Position numbers and translations under genes: made by a program
NCBI GenBank assembly: GCA_036675565.1
Contig: JAKFER010000307.1
Coordinates: 1 to 14,053, forward strand
Length of the DNA: 14,053 bases
Direction of reading: 5' to 3'
Source: JACCYQ01 sp036675565
GTDB lineage: Bacteria; Bacteroidota; Bacteroidia; Chitinophagales; Chitinophagaceae
In this document: one piece after another, positions 1-7,447 of the stretch
Layout: each line of letters starts with the position of its first letter
Position numbering within the stretch: the stretch's first letter is position 1
Notes under the pieces: generated by a model
Database searches by the model: none
Told to the model about the DNA's origin: nothing
Seen by the model: the letters and a program-made list of their open reading frames with translations, nothing else

Positions 1-2175
1 ACCGCGGAATTGAAAAACGCGAAACTAACCGGAGAAAATCTTGTGTATGCAGACCAGATAATGCTAACTGGATTGCAAAACAAAGTAAAAGCATCAATAA
101 ACAATGTTTACCTCGATAACGTGCAGCTTGATGATGATGCAGAAGAAATTGTGGTAGATGGATTAAGGTGGGGAAGTGCAAATGTTTTTATCCGGGCTAT
201 GCCTGCAGGAAAACAAAAAAGCAACAATAATGAAAACAATATTATCATTCAACGTTTCAGCGGCAGTAATACCCAGTTGAAAATTGCCAGTGGTGGTAAT
301 TTAATATCAACATTTATTCATTCCTTAACGGCCTCCTCATTAATTAAAAATGGAAATGATCCCATTCGTGTAAATGGATTTACCATGACCGGTAAAGACT
401 TTCTTTTTACAAATCCGCAAATGAATTTAACTGCGGCGGCATATAATCTGTCTGATGAAAAACTTTCATCATTAACATCGGTACGACTGGCACATATAAA
501 AGGACGCGATAGTTTGATGGTCAGTTCCTCTTATATTCAACTGCAAACAAATTTAAATGACCTGGTCGCGAATAATTTTCATTTGCAATCATTACAGGCA
601 AATGACCTGGTATTAGTTTTAAATAAATGGGATACAGCAACTTCACCAGCAGGTAATGACCAACCGCAAAATGCATTACGTATTGATCAATTAACAGCGG
701 CTGAACCGGATATCACCATAAGCACCCATCGTAACGATTCGGTCAGTATCATCAATATTCCAAAATCGGAAAATAGTTTGGTTAAAGCTTCCGATATTTT
801 CTTGTCCCCCAATGAAATGAAAATAGGTGCTTTAAATGTAAATACAACAGCAGCTACCTATTTAAAAAACACGGGAGAAATAATAGGGATTGAAAAAGGA
901 AAAATACAACTGGATCTTTTTAATATGAGATTAGCAACGCATAAAGGAAAGATAACCTGGAGTGGATCTGCCAATTTGATTTCATTGCAAAATCCAAAAG
1001 GATTGTCAATGGGTGGAAGAAACAATAATTTTTTATTTGAAAATGCATCGCTGGGTAACCTGAATTTATCGTCTGAACATTTACCCGATTTCAGCCAGTT
1101 ATTTAAAGCCAACCTATCTGCCTGGCTGCATATACCCGAAGGAAAATTTATTGACAGCAACAGAACGGTTCAATGGCATAATGCCCGTTTTGATAACAGT
1201 AAAAGGACACTCAGTCTGGATTCATTTTCGTATCATCCAACGCTTTCGATTGATTCTGCAGTAGCCCGTGCACTTTACCGGTTTGATTATATGACCTTAA
1301 AAACCGGGGCGATGAAAATTTCCGGTCTTGATGTGGCACAATATGAAAAGGACAGTTCATTTATTGCGGAAGAAATAAAAATTACGGATCCTGTATTTAC
1401 AGTGTATAATGATTTAAAATTGCCACGCAATACCATAAGAAAGGATAAGCCTTTGCTGGTGAACATGATTAAAAACATGGACTTACCCGTATCTGTAAAC
1501 GCAGTAGAAATTGAAAATGGAAGCATTACCTATACTGAAAGAAATGCAGGCTCGCGAAATGAAGGTGATTTGTTATTCAATAATGTAAGTGCCAGGATCG
1601 AAAACATCAGGAACAGGAATCTTTTACTCGGTGATTCACTCACAATTATTGCAAAAGCAAATTTGATGGATGCTGCGGAGATAAATGTTAACCTGCGCCA
1701 ATCCTATACCGATTCACTCAGCGGCTTTGTATTGAATGGAAAAGTGGGCGGCACTGAGTTATTTGTATTAAACCCATTTCTGCTTCCTTCAGTTAATATA
1801 AAAATTGACAAAGGTGTTTTGGATTCGATGCATTTTAAAGTGATTGGCAGGGATGATGTGGCTTTGGGAGAAATGAACCTGCACTATCATGACCTGCAAA
1901 TAAAATTTATTAAGGATGGAGACCCGGATCATTCAACATTTACTCAAAAGATCTTAAGTTTTGCTGCTAATAGTTTTATACTCAAAAATAATAACAGCAG
2001 CCGCAAAGGAGTGATGTATGCAAAACATGAGATCAAGAGTTCTTTCGTCAACTATATCGTTAAAATGACCTTAAGCGGTTTGTCCACCAGTGTTGGATTT
2101 AAAAGGAACAGGAAAATGATGAAGGAATACAACAAAGAATTGGAAAAGAATGGGAATGCTGAAATTGTTTTTTAG
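1..2175 (+). CDS. AsmA/DUF748-like large envelope protein, 5' end outside the window
   Basis: The reading frame is open from base 1 to a TAG at 2173-2175 (724 visible residues), so the TTG at 10 is not the true start; the gene begins upstream. The protein is a long series of short beta-strand-like segments with repeated phrases such as 'sltsVrLahIkGrDSL', 'LqANDLVLVL', 'EIkItDPVFtVYN' and 'VEIENGSITYTE'. This pattern is typical of AsmA-like/DUF748 proteins of Bacteroidota, which are inner-membrane anchored, extend into the periplasm and are linked to outer-membrane lipid or protein homeostasis. The last ~60 residues (GVMYAKHEIKSSF, VKMTLSGLSTSVGFKRNRK) are basic and resemble the C-terminal end seen in this group. 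The N-terminal anchor is not visible. The next gene converges on it after 58 bases. The family call rests on overall pattern, not on a catalytic motif. Confidence 0.65.
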   Translation, partial: TAELKNAKLTGENLVYADQIMLTGLQNKVKASINNVYLDNVQLDDDAEEIVVDGLRWGSANVFIRAMPAGKQKSNNNENNIIIQRFSGSNTQLKIASGGNLISTFIHSLTASSLIKNGNDPIRVNGFTMTGKDFLFTNPQMNLTAAAYNLSDEKLSSLTSVRLAHIKGRDSLMVSSSYIQLQTNLNDLVANNFHLQSLQANDLVLVLNKWDTATSPAGNDQPQNALRIDQLTAAEPDITISTHRNDSVSIINIPKSENSLVKASDIFLSPNEMKIGALNVNTTAATYLKNTGEIIGIEKGKIQLDLFNMRLATHKGKITWSGSANLISLQNPKGLSMGGRNNNFLFENASLGNLNLSSEHLPDFSQLFKANLSAWLHIPEGKFIDSNRTVQWHNARFDNSKRTLSLDSFSYHPTLSIDSAVARALYRFDYMTLKTGAMKISGLDVAQYEKDSSFIAEEIKITDPVFTVYNDLKLPRNTIRKDKPLLVNMIKNMDLPVSVNAVEIENGSITYTERNAGSRNEGDLLFNNVSARIENIRNRNLLLGDSLTIIAKANLMDAAEINVNLRQSYTDSLSGFVLNGKVGGTELFVLNPFLLPSVNIKIDKGVLDSMHFKVIGRDDVALGEMNLHYHDLQIKFIKDGDPDHSTFTQKILSFAANSFILKNNNSSRKGVMYAKHEIKSSFVNYIVKMTLSGLSTSVGFKRNRKMMKEYNKELEKNGNAEIVF

Positions 2176-2233
2176 TGGAGTGGTGGACAGTAAAACCGTA
2201 TATAACCATATCATTTCGCAAAAGAATAAGCTC

Positions 2234-3943
2234 CTAATAAACCTCCATCTCCCCAATCACATTCACTAAATACTGATCATTTACATCCTTCCACCATTTA
2301 ATATTTGCATTGGCCAACTTGATAGCGTAGGTATTATTATATTTTAAATCGGCAGAAGGGTCCGGGATCCAGATGCCAATTTTATATCTACCCGGTTTAT
2401 AAGTATGGTTTATGGATACGTCTTCTGTTACATGATATACTCCATCATCATTTCCAAATGTTGGAAATATTTCTGCAGTGCTCAGTTTGGTTTTATGTGC
2501 TGTAACATGATTTTGTTCATCTATCAAAACAATATAAATATCCCTTGCATTGACTGTCCTGGAAAACCCAAAATTCTTAATGAAGAATTCAACCCTTGCC
2601 GTTGAATTGATGGCAGACCGGGCAGGAATTTTTGCCGATCGTAATTGAAACCGGTAGCCCAGGTGATCCCTGATATAATCAAATGCTTTTCTTGGAACTT
2701 CATGACCATTTTGGTTTAGAAAATAATCATCTGTCACCAATGTGCCGTCATTCCTGAATTGAGCCGGATACAATAATTGCGACTTCCAGCTTTTAATATT
2801 TGTGTTGAAATTGTGAATGATGCTGAAACTTGTATAGGCATGTGCTCTCATTCTCCTGGCTGCATACCAACCGCCTTCATTTCCATAAGCAAGGGTTTTA
2901 AAAGAGCCCTCACCTTCATCATAAGGCATCTCACCATCCATGGCTGTAAAAGCCGCTTCGGATTGTGCCTGGTAAAAATCTTTATCAGGCCATTTATAAT
3001 CCCACTGTGCATTGGCTCCCTGGTCTAAAACAAAATAATCATTATGAAAACCAATTCGGCTCTTTTGGGTATTGGTTAATGCCGGGTATTGATAATAACT
3101 TTTTACACCGTATTTAATATAGTCTGTATATCCATTGCGGGAAGCAGCGGCGTGGGATTTAAAAGCGGTTTCCCTTAATTGTATTTTTTTTGTTGGTGGT
3201 ATATTTTTCAGCAATTCCCTGATGAATAATCCCTGTGCACCGGCATCATTATCGTATGCGGAATGATGCCATTCACCCCATTTGCCCAGCATACCTGCCT
3301 GGATAATGTAAATGACTGATTCATTTTTGGCCAGGAAATTCTTCAATGCTGAAAGATGCCTGGTTATATCACTTAACGACGCATATGGGGCACCGTTATG
3401 ATGCCTGTAGGCAAACCGTAAAACAATTTTTATCCCTTCATTTTTACATTGATCAAAAATGTACTGCATGTTTTTAAAAGCGGAAACATCAATGTCGGTC
3501 CGGAGGTAATCCGTTAAGTAAAAATATACCTGTGCCAGTTTGATTTTATTGTTGCCGTATGCGATCTCTTCTGATTGTAAAATATTTGTGAAGTGGTCAG
3601 CATATCCAAAACCATGGTATGGGTTAATCAAATCCTTTGCGGTCATAATAAATTCAAAACGAAAGCCCCGTTCCGGGTTGTCTAAAGCTTTCAGTCCCCC
3701 GGGATCATCGGGCCTGATGCCCCTGAATGACAGGTTCTGTACATTGGTGTCAGGTATTGAAACGGCTAAAGGAATTTGTTCTGTGGCATTACAGGTAGCA
3801 CATGGATCCGGGTTATCCAATATGATTTTAGTGCAGGAAAATAAAATGGAGCTTACAATAATTATTATGAAATAAATAATGGTTCCGGGTAATACCAGTT
3901 TGTTATTACCTGGCAATTTTTGAAAGAATGCCCGGACACTCAT
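2234..3943 (-). CDS. DUF4874/DUF4832 lipoprotein, putative TIM-barrel glycosidase-like
   Basis: This is a 569-residue protein. The N-terminus has a hydrophobic stretch (residues 20-36) ending in the lipobox LFSC, so Cys37 should be lipidated and the mature protein membrane-anchored. Next come a short Cys-rich linker, a DUF4874-like part (about 85-245) with 'LDNPERGFRFEF' and 'GKWGEWH' (Glu224), and a DUF4832-like part (about 265-560) with 'DGEMPYDEGE', 'GNEGGWYAARRMRAHAYTSFS' split by strands, and a C-terminal beta-sandwich. Families of this kind are thought to have glycoside-hydrolase-like barrels, but no substrate is established; the acidic residues at 224 and 338-344 are candidate active-site residues only by inference. 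The ATG at 3941-3943 places the signal correctly. It stands alone: convergent with the AsmA-like gene, and divergent from the sigma operon across 625 bases. Confidence 0.75.
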   Translation of the reverse strand: MSVRAFFQKLPGNNKLVLPGTIIYFIIIIVSSILFSCTKIILDNPDPCATCNATEQIPLAVSIPDTNVQNLSFRGIRPDDPGGLKALDNPERGFRFEFIMTAKDLINPYHGFGYADHFTNILQSEEIAYGNNKIKLAQVYFYLTDYLRTDIDVSAFKNMQYIFDQCKNEGIKIVLRFAYRHHNGAPYASLSDITRHLSALKNFLAKNESVIYIIQAGMLGKWGEWHHSAYDNDAGAQGLFIRELLKNIPPTKKIQLRETAFKSHAAASRNGYTDYIKYGVKSYYQYPALTNTQKSRIGFHNDYFVLDQGANAQWDYKWPDKDFYQAQSEAAFTAMDGEMPYDEGEGSFKTLAYGNEGGWYAARRMRAHAYTSFSIIHNFNTNIKSWKSQLLYPAQFRNDGTLVTDDYFLNQNGHEVPRKAFDYIRDHLGYRFQLRSAKIPARSAINSTARVEFFIKNFGFSRTVNARDIYIVLIDEQNHVTAHKTKLSTAEIFPTFGNDDGVYHVTEDVSINHTYKPGRYKIGIWIPDPSADLKYNNTYAIKLANANIKWWKDVNDQYLVNVIGEMEVY

Positions 3944-4056
3944 TAGTTAGTTTTAGCTCTACAATTAACAATAATTTTCGGACAATTCCTAAGTGTTTAT
4001 ACTAAAAAAATACATAGAACCCATTAAAAGCATTTTTTAACTGGTTTCTTTCCAGG

Positions 4057-4237
4057 TTGATCATTTCAGAAAATGATCCGGTGCAGGTGAAGGATTTTAA
4101 ACAAGCAGCAGCAAGAGATTATGAAAAAGCTAATGGTCTGGTTAAAGATTATTGCCGGTTTAGTGAGCTGGTGCTGGGATTCAACCTTAACAGCCGCATA
4201 CAGGCATTTGGAAAATGCAAATGAACTGGCGTTATGA
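4057..4237 (+). pseudogene. Possible gene remnant with shifted frames
   Basis: Two frames overlap here. Frame A (4057-4224) reads ENDPVQVKDFKQAAARDYEK and continues to TGA. Frame B (4121-4237) reads MKKLMVWLKIIAGLVSWCWD and ends HLENANELAL before a TGA at 4235. Neither has a match I can name. Frame A lacks an ATG. A single-base slip could join them, but that is inference. A genuine 38-residue peptide from frame B is the alternative; its hydrophobic N-terminus looks a little like a signal. Confidence 0.2.
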
Positions 4238-4369
4238 GAAAAATTTAACCATCAAATGAATGGAACAAAAAACGGGTGATTGGCTATATAACGGGTTAGA
4301 TGATAACGGGATTATCCGGCGGACCTGGGATATTATATGGGATATAAGATCTGAATTTTTCCTTGAAAA

Positions 4370-4390
4370 GCTAACCCTTAGCCTTAACCT
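4370..4390 (+). repeat. 21-base dispersed repeat, copy 1
   Basis: The 21 bases, G followed by CTAACCCTTAGCCTTAACCT, are identical to 7541-7561 in the same orientation. Similar but imperfect sequence continues on both sides (left: GAATTTTTCC against GACTTTTCCC; right: TTTATTCTTT against TTTTATTCTTT), giving an imperfect repeat of about 45 bases. It contains the small palindrome GCTAA-CCC-TTAGC. The two copies bracket the three-gene sigma operon. Confidence 0.8.
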
Positions 4391-4524
4391 GAATTTATTC
4401 TTTGTCTGAATGGGATTAGTTGATAGGTTCAATAGTTGATTAGTTGGCATGTAAAGAAGCTATCTTAAACATGAGTAGATCTTCATTCAACTAAAATCTA
4501 AAAAAAAATTTTTATCTCCTACCC

Positions 4525-4548
4525 AACCTTTGTAAAAAAGGTGGCGTA
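4525..4548 (+). promoter_or_regulatory. ECF-type promoter of the lipoprotein-sigma-barrel operon
   Basis: AACC at 4525-4528 and CGTA at 4545-4548 are separated by 16 bases. AAC at -35 and CGT at -10 with this spacing is the general hallmark of ECF sigma promoters. An A9T5 tract lies just upstream (about 4501-4515) and could act as an UP-like element. Transcription would start near 4555, leaving a leader of about 14 bases before the ATG at 4569. Since the operon encodes an ECF sigma factor, autoregulation is the natural inference. Confidence 0.55.
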
Positions 4549-4568
4549 CATGGGGATAAACGCGAAAA

Positions 4569-5489
4569 ATGAAAAGAACACTTATCCTACTGATGGCGGC
4601 AGCCTTCTTAACTTCCAGTTGCCAGAAAGAACTTTCATCGAACAAAAAACAAACACCCACTGAAAATATCTGGGATGGTTTTGCGGCCCGCCAGCCGGGG
4701 GCACAACAGTTTACGATCCCTGCCGCATTTGCCACCAATTTATTTGGCCAAAAAGGTACCAGGCTGCAAATACCGGCCAATGCCTTTGTTACGGCAGCCG
4801 GTACACCAGTAACCGGGCAGGTTGATATTGAGCTGCAGGAAATTTACGAAGTATGGGAAATGGTATTGAATAACAAGTTTACCCAATCGGGCACAAGACC
4901 GATTGAGTCGGGCGGGGAATTCTTTATCCGTGCTACACAAAACGGGCAGGAGTTGAGGCTCGCCCCTAACCTTATCCTCAGGGCGAGCCTCCCTGCTTCT
5001 AATCCTTTGCCGGGCATGGAGGTATTTTACGGCAGCCGTTTGGATTCTGCAGGCACCAGTAACTTTTCCTGGCAGTTGGCAGAAGATCGGGTAACCAACA
5101 ACGTTAGCATCGGCATGGATTCGGTGAATATGGGCAGCTACCTGATGGAAGTGGACTCTTTAGCCTGGATCAATTGCGACCGGTTTATGAATGAACCCAT
5201 GAGCCAGGTAAATATTGCATTGACCAATTCTCATGCCGGCGACGAGGCCAGTGTACTGGTTCATTTTACCGGTATGCGTTCCATCATCCAGGCATGGAAT
5301 ACAGGATTGGGCATGTTTAAAAGTTCAGTGCCATCACGTGCTGCCACAATCATTGGCGTGACTGTCAGGGATGGGCAATTGCATACGGCGTTTCTCCCTG
5401 TTCAGTTGCATGCAGGAGGAAATTATTCCCTCACCATGTCACCGACCACCGAAGAAGCATTTATCAGCAGGTTAAAGCAATTGAACTAG
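4569..5489 (+). CDS. Surface or periplasmic lipoprotein, first gene of ECF sigma operon
   Basis: This is a 306-residue protein. The signal sequence MKRTLILLMAAAFLTSSC ends in a lipobox with Cys18. The mature part opens with a polar linker and then a beta-rich module (about 45-150): 'GTRLQIPANAF', 'GTPVTGQVDIELQEIY', 'IESGGEFFIRATQNG'. This arrangement recurs in Bacteroidota lipoproteins and resembles ZU5-like beta-sandwich repeats; that comparison is inference. A second part carries 'LAWINCDRF' (198-206), also a recurring phrase in such proteins, and a C-terminal beta region. No catalytic motif is visible. The sigma factor start follows 30 bases after its stop, so the two are probably co-transcribed from the ECF-type promoter upstream. 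Placement suggests a sensor or effector partner of the sigma system. A perfect 11-base inverted repeat lies inside the gene at 4955-4991. Confidence 0.8.
   Translation: MKRTLILLMAAAFLTSSCQKELSSNKKQTPTENIWDGFAARQPGAQQFTIPAAFATNLFGQKGTRLQIPANAFVTAAGTPVTGQVDIELQEIYEVWEMVLNNKFTQSGTRPIESGGEFFIRATQNGQELRLAPNLILRASLPASNPLPGMEVFYGSRLDSAGTSNFSWQLAEDRVTNNVSIGMDSVNMGSYLMEVDSLAWINCDRFMNEPMSQVNIALTNSHAGDEASVLVHFTGMRSIIQAWNTGLGMFKSSVPSRAATIIGVTVRDGQLHTAFLPVQLHAGGNYSLTMSPTTEEAFISRLKQLN
4955..4991 (+). repeat. Perfect 11-base inverted repeat inside the lipoprotein gene
   Basis: The arms GAGGCTCGCCC (4955-4965) and GGGCGAGCCTC (4981-4991) are exact reverse complements, separated by a 15-base loop. It lies in the codons for 'RLAPNLILRASLPA', which still fit the protein's beta-strand pattern, so it need not be an insertion. 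It could form a stable mRNA hairpin. Confidence 0.7.
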
Positions 5490-5519
5490 GTTGTATATTG
5501 ATCCAAGATTCATCATTGA

Positions 5520-6074
5520 TTGCAGCAAGCGCAAAACGATATATCTGAATTAATCCGGGGTTGTAAAAGGGGCGACCGCAATTCCCAGGAACAATTGTAC
5601 AGGACTTTTTACAAGGCCATGGTATCGCTTTGCCTTCGGTATACCAGGCAGCAGGAAGATGCGCTTGAAGTGTTGAATACGGGTTTTTTAAAAGTTTTTC
5701 AGCATATAGATAAATACGAGCCCGGCAAATCAGCTTTTTATACGTGGATGCGGGCCATCATCCTGAATAGCTGCCTGGATTTTATCAGGAAGCGATCCAG
5801 GGAAATAACGTATATAAAAGAAGAGTATAACGGTGATGTATACCTGGAACCGGAGGTGCTGGAAAAGATGAAATTGGATGATATCATGGAATTGGTACAT
5901 GCTTTGCCGCCGGCCACCGGTGCTGTGTTCAATTTATTTGCCATCGAAGGTTATGGACATAAAGAGATCAGCGGCATGCTCAATATTTCGGAAGGCACCA
6001 GCAAATGGCATTTGAATTCTGCCAGGAAACTATTGCAGCAACAATTAAAAAATGTTCAACCACTGCATGAGTAA
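5520..6074 (+). CDS. ECF-family RNA polymerase sigma factor
   Basis: This is a 184-residue protein of normal length for an ECF sigma factor. Region 2 spans about residues 24-92 and includes 'EDALEVLNTGFLKVFQHIDKY' in two helices and 'FYTWMRAIILNSCLDFIRKR' (core polymerase and -10 binding). Region 4 spans about 123-175, with the helix-turn-helix around 'GYGHKEISGMLNISEGTSKW' (-35 binding). No extra C-terminal domain is present. The start is TTG at 5520, chosen because an in-frame TGA directly precedes it (5517-5519) and the next ATG (5619) would remove the start of region 2. The downstream gene begins inside its last codons (ATG 6067, stop 6072-6074), a sign of translational coupling. It probably recognises the AACC-N16-CGTA promoter in front of the operon and is probably restrained by the product of the next gene. 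Confidence 0.93.
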   Translation: MQQAQNDISELIRGCKRGDRNSQEQLYRTFYKAMVSLCLRYTRQQEDALEVLNTGFLKVFQHIDKYEPGKSAFYTWMRAIILNSCLDFIRKRSREITYIKEEYNGDVYLEPEVLEKMKLDDIMELVHALPPATGAVFNLFAIEGYGHKEISGMLNISEGTSKWHLNSARKLLQQQLKNVQPLHE

Positions 6075-7428
6075 AAAACTGACATACGAAGAAACAGACC
6101 GTCTCCTCATCGGGGATCAATTACCTGATGAGGATGGGGCCTGGACCGATATGAAGCGGCGGCTGGATGAGAATAAGCGCCGCCGCTTTTTCCCGCTGCC
6201 ACCAATTCTTAAAAGTTGTGGTCTTTGGCTGTTGACCGGCATGCTGTTATTGGCCATTGGCATTTGGTACTGGCAATATGAGCAGGATAAAAACATGCCA
6301 GCGGTTTCTTCTTCGGTTATGGATCAACGTGAAAAGAAATCTTCTTCAAATGATATCGCTCCTGGACCAATGAACCCGGGCGTAACAATCAACGCAAACG
6401 TAGCTGATTCAACATCGATGTACCCGTTGCAGGAAACATCACCCTTAAGTTCCCGTACAAAAGCAGGGACCACGCCGGCAGGCAACAAGAACATCGTTGG
6501 TAAAGCCAGAAACCACTCACCATTAAGAGAAGACAAAGAGTTATTCCCTGGCAGGAAAGTGGGGAACCCGGTATTGTTCCCCGAAACCAATCAAAAGGAT
6601 AACTCTGATAACCTGCTAATGAATGAAAAAAATGAATTGTTACCCTTAACCAGGGATAACAAAAATGTGCAGGTTCCTTATACTAAAAGGCAAACAGGAA
6701 GCCTGCGTGCATCCATGTTGAAATGGGAAATGGAAAGCATCAATAGAGAACTGTTTAAGTCCTCTCAATCGTTAAAGAACCTGGCTGTGTCGGCAGGAAT
6801 TGCCGGGCAGCAGCAGGTTCCTTTACCTGGACAGAGCGCTACTCCTTACAACTATTTGGGACGTAAAGGTTCGATTGCCGATTATATACCCGCTTTTTAC
6901 CTGCGGTTGCATGTGGGTGATAAATGGTTTTTGCAAACCGAATTTAAATATGGTGCGCCGCAACATACCAAAGAGTTTGTTTATAACAGCAAGATCATCA
7001 GGGATACACTAGGTGTCCAAACCCGGGCCTCCTATCGATTAAAAAAAACCTATTATCATCAATTGCCGCTGGGTCTGCATTACCAGTTAAAGCCCGGATT
7101 TTCGGTGGGGGCGGGCCTGGTGATGAACAGGTTTTTTGGCGCAATCAGTGAACAGGAAATCAGGCAACAGGTGAATCCTGTTTCGGATACCCTGGTCAGT
7201 AAAGGAATTATCCGGGATCGCAGTGACACCCTGTTCCGTGCCACACATTGGCAATGGTTTTTAGAAACACAGTACAGGTACAGGCGGTTTTCACTGGGGG
7301 CACGCTATGCCAGCGGGCTGCAACCTTATATCAATTATAAAAATGCTTTAGGCGAACCACAGCAGGAGAAAAATCATTCCCTGCAATTATTTCTTCGGTT
7401 TGAATTATGGAAATCGGGTAATCGTTAA
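6067..7428 (+). CDS. Anti-sigma-like membrane protein with C-terminal barrel-like domain
   Basis: This is a 453-residue protein. Residues 1-47 are cytoplasmic-type and charged (EETDRLLIGDQLP, GAW26TDMKRRLDENKRRR); 48-70 form one transmembrane helix (GLWLLTGMLLLAIGIWYW); about 71-230 are polar and low in order; about 235-453 consist of alternating strands rich in aromatics and glycine, such as 'FYLRLHVGDKWFLQTEFKYG', 'YYHQLPLGLHYQLKPGFSVG' and the final 'LQLFLRFELW', like the OMP_b-brl family. With the sigma gene overlapping by 8 bases (ATGAGTAA), an anti-sigma role is the natural inference, although no known anti-sigma domain is recognisable. An alternative ATG at 6052 adds five residues; the ATG at 6067 is preferred for the coupled overlap. 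It is odd that one chain carries both an inner-membrane helix and a barrel-like region; the 160-residue linker could span the periplasm. Confidence 0.75.
   Translation: MSKKLTYEETDRLLIGDQLPDEDGAWTDMKRRLDENKRRRFFPLPPILKSCGLWLLTGMLLLAIGIWYWQYEQDKNMPAVSSSVMDQREKKSSSNDIAPGPMNPGVTINANVADSTSMYPLQETSPLSSRTKAGTTPAGNKNIVGKARNHSPLREDKELFPGRKVGNPVLFPETNQKDNSDNLLMNEKNELLPLTRDNKNVQVPYTKRQTGSLRASMLKWEMESINRELFKSSQSLKNLAVSAGIAGQQQVPLPGQSATPYNYLGRKGSIADYIPAFYLRLHVGDKWFLQTEFKYGAPQHTKEFVYNSKIIRDTLGVQTRASYRLKKTYYHQLPLGLHYQLKPGFSVGAGLVMNRFFGAISEQEIRQQVNPVSDTLVSKGIIRDRSDTLFRATHWQWFLETQYRYRRFSLGARYASGLQPYINYKNALGEPQQEKNHSLQLFLRFELWKSGNR
6154..6191 (+). terminator. Terminator-like hairpin inside the anti-sigma-like gene
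   Basis: The perfect 10-base stem AAGCGGCGGC (6154-6163) and GCCGCCGCTT (6179-6188), with a 15-base loop, is followed by a T run (6187-6191). It is GC-rich in an AT-moderate region. It lies in the codons for the Arg-rich 'MKRRLDENKRRRFFP', so codon choice alone may explain it. If it works, it would lower expression of this gene relative to the sigma gene. Confidence 0.3.
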
Positions 7429-7447
7429 TTGATTACACAATGAGATA

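Larger units (their letters stand above)
3944..4568. other. Intergenic region with decayed-looking small frames
   Basis: No convincing gene fits here. Three overlapping or adjacent plus-strand frames look partly coding: 4057-4224 (TTG start, 55 codons, contains 'VKDFKQAAARDYEKANGLV'), 4121-4237 (ATG start, 38 codons, starting MKKLMVWLKIIAGLV) and 4260-4409 (ATG start, 49 codons, contains 'TGDWLYNGLDDNG'). Different frames look protein-like over consecutive parts, which fits a frameshifted remnant of one gene, but I do not recognise the family. The right part holds low-complexity GATTAGTTG copies (4414-4422 and 4438-4446), one copy of a 21-base dispersed repeat (4370-4390), an A/T tract (4499-4515) and the promoter of the sigma operon. 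Confidence 0.5.

Noticed and set aside
2176..2233. Bidirectional terminator between the convergent AsmA-like and DUF4832 genes
   Set aside because: No stem of meaningful length followed by a T run could be found in these 58 bases.
4232..4450. 72-codon minus-strand frame in the intergenic region
   Set aside because: It has Ser/Leu/Pro-rich composition typical of an antisense reading, and it covers the dispersed repeat and low-complexity tract; no promoter or protein-like pattern.
6561..6582. Inverted repeat GGGGAAC / GTTCCCC with 8-base loop, resembling the array palindrome
   Set aside because: The arms are in the opposite order to the array units (GGAAC first), there is no T tail, and it lies within ordinary coding sequence; probably chance.
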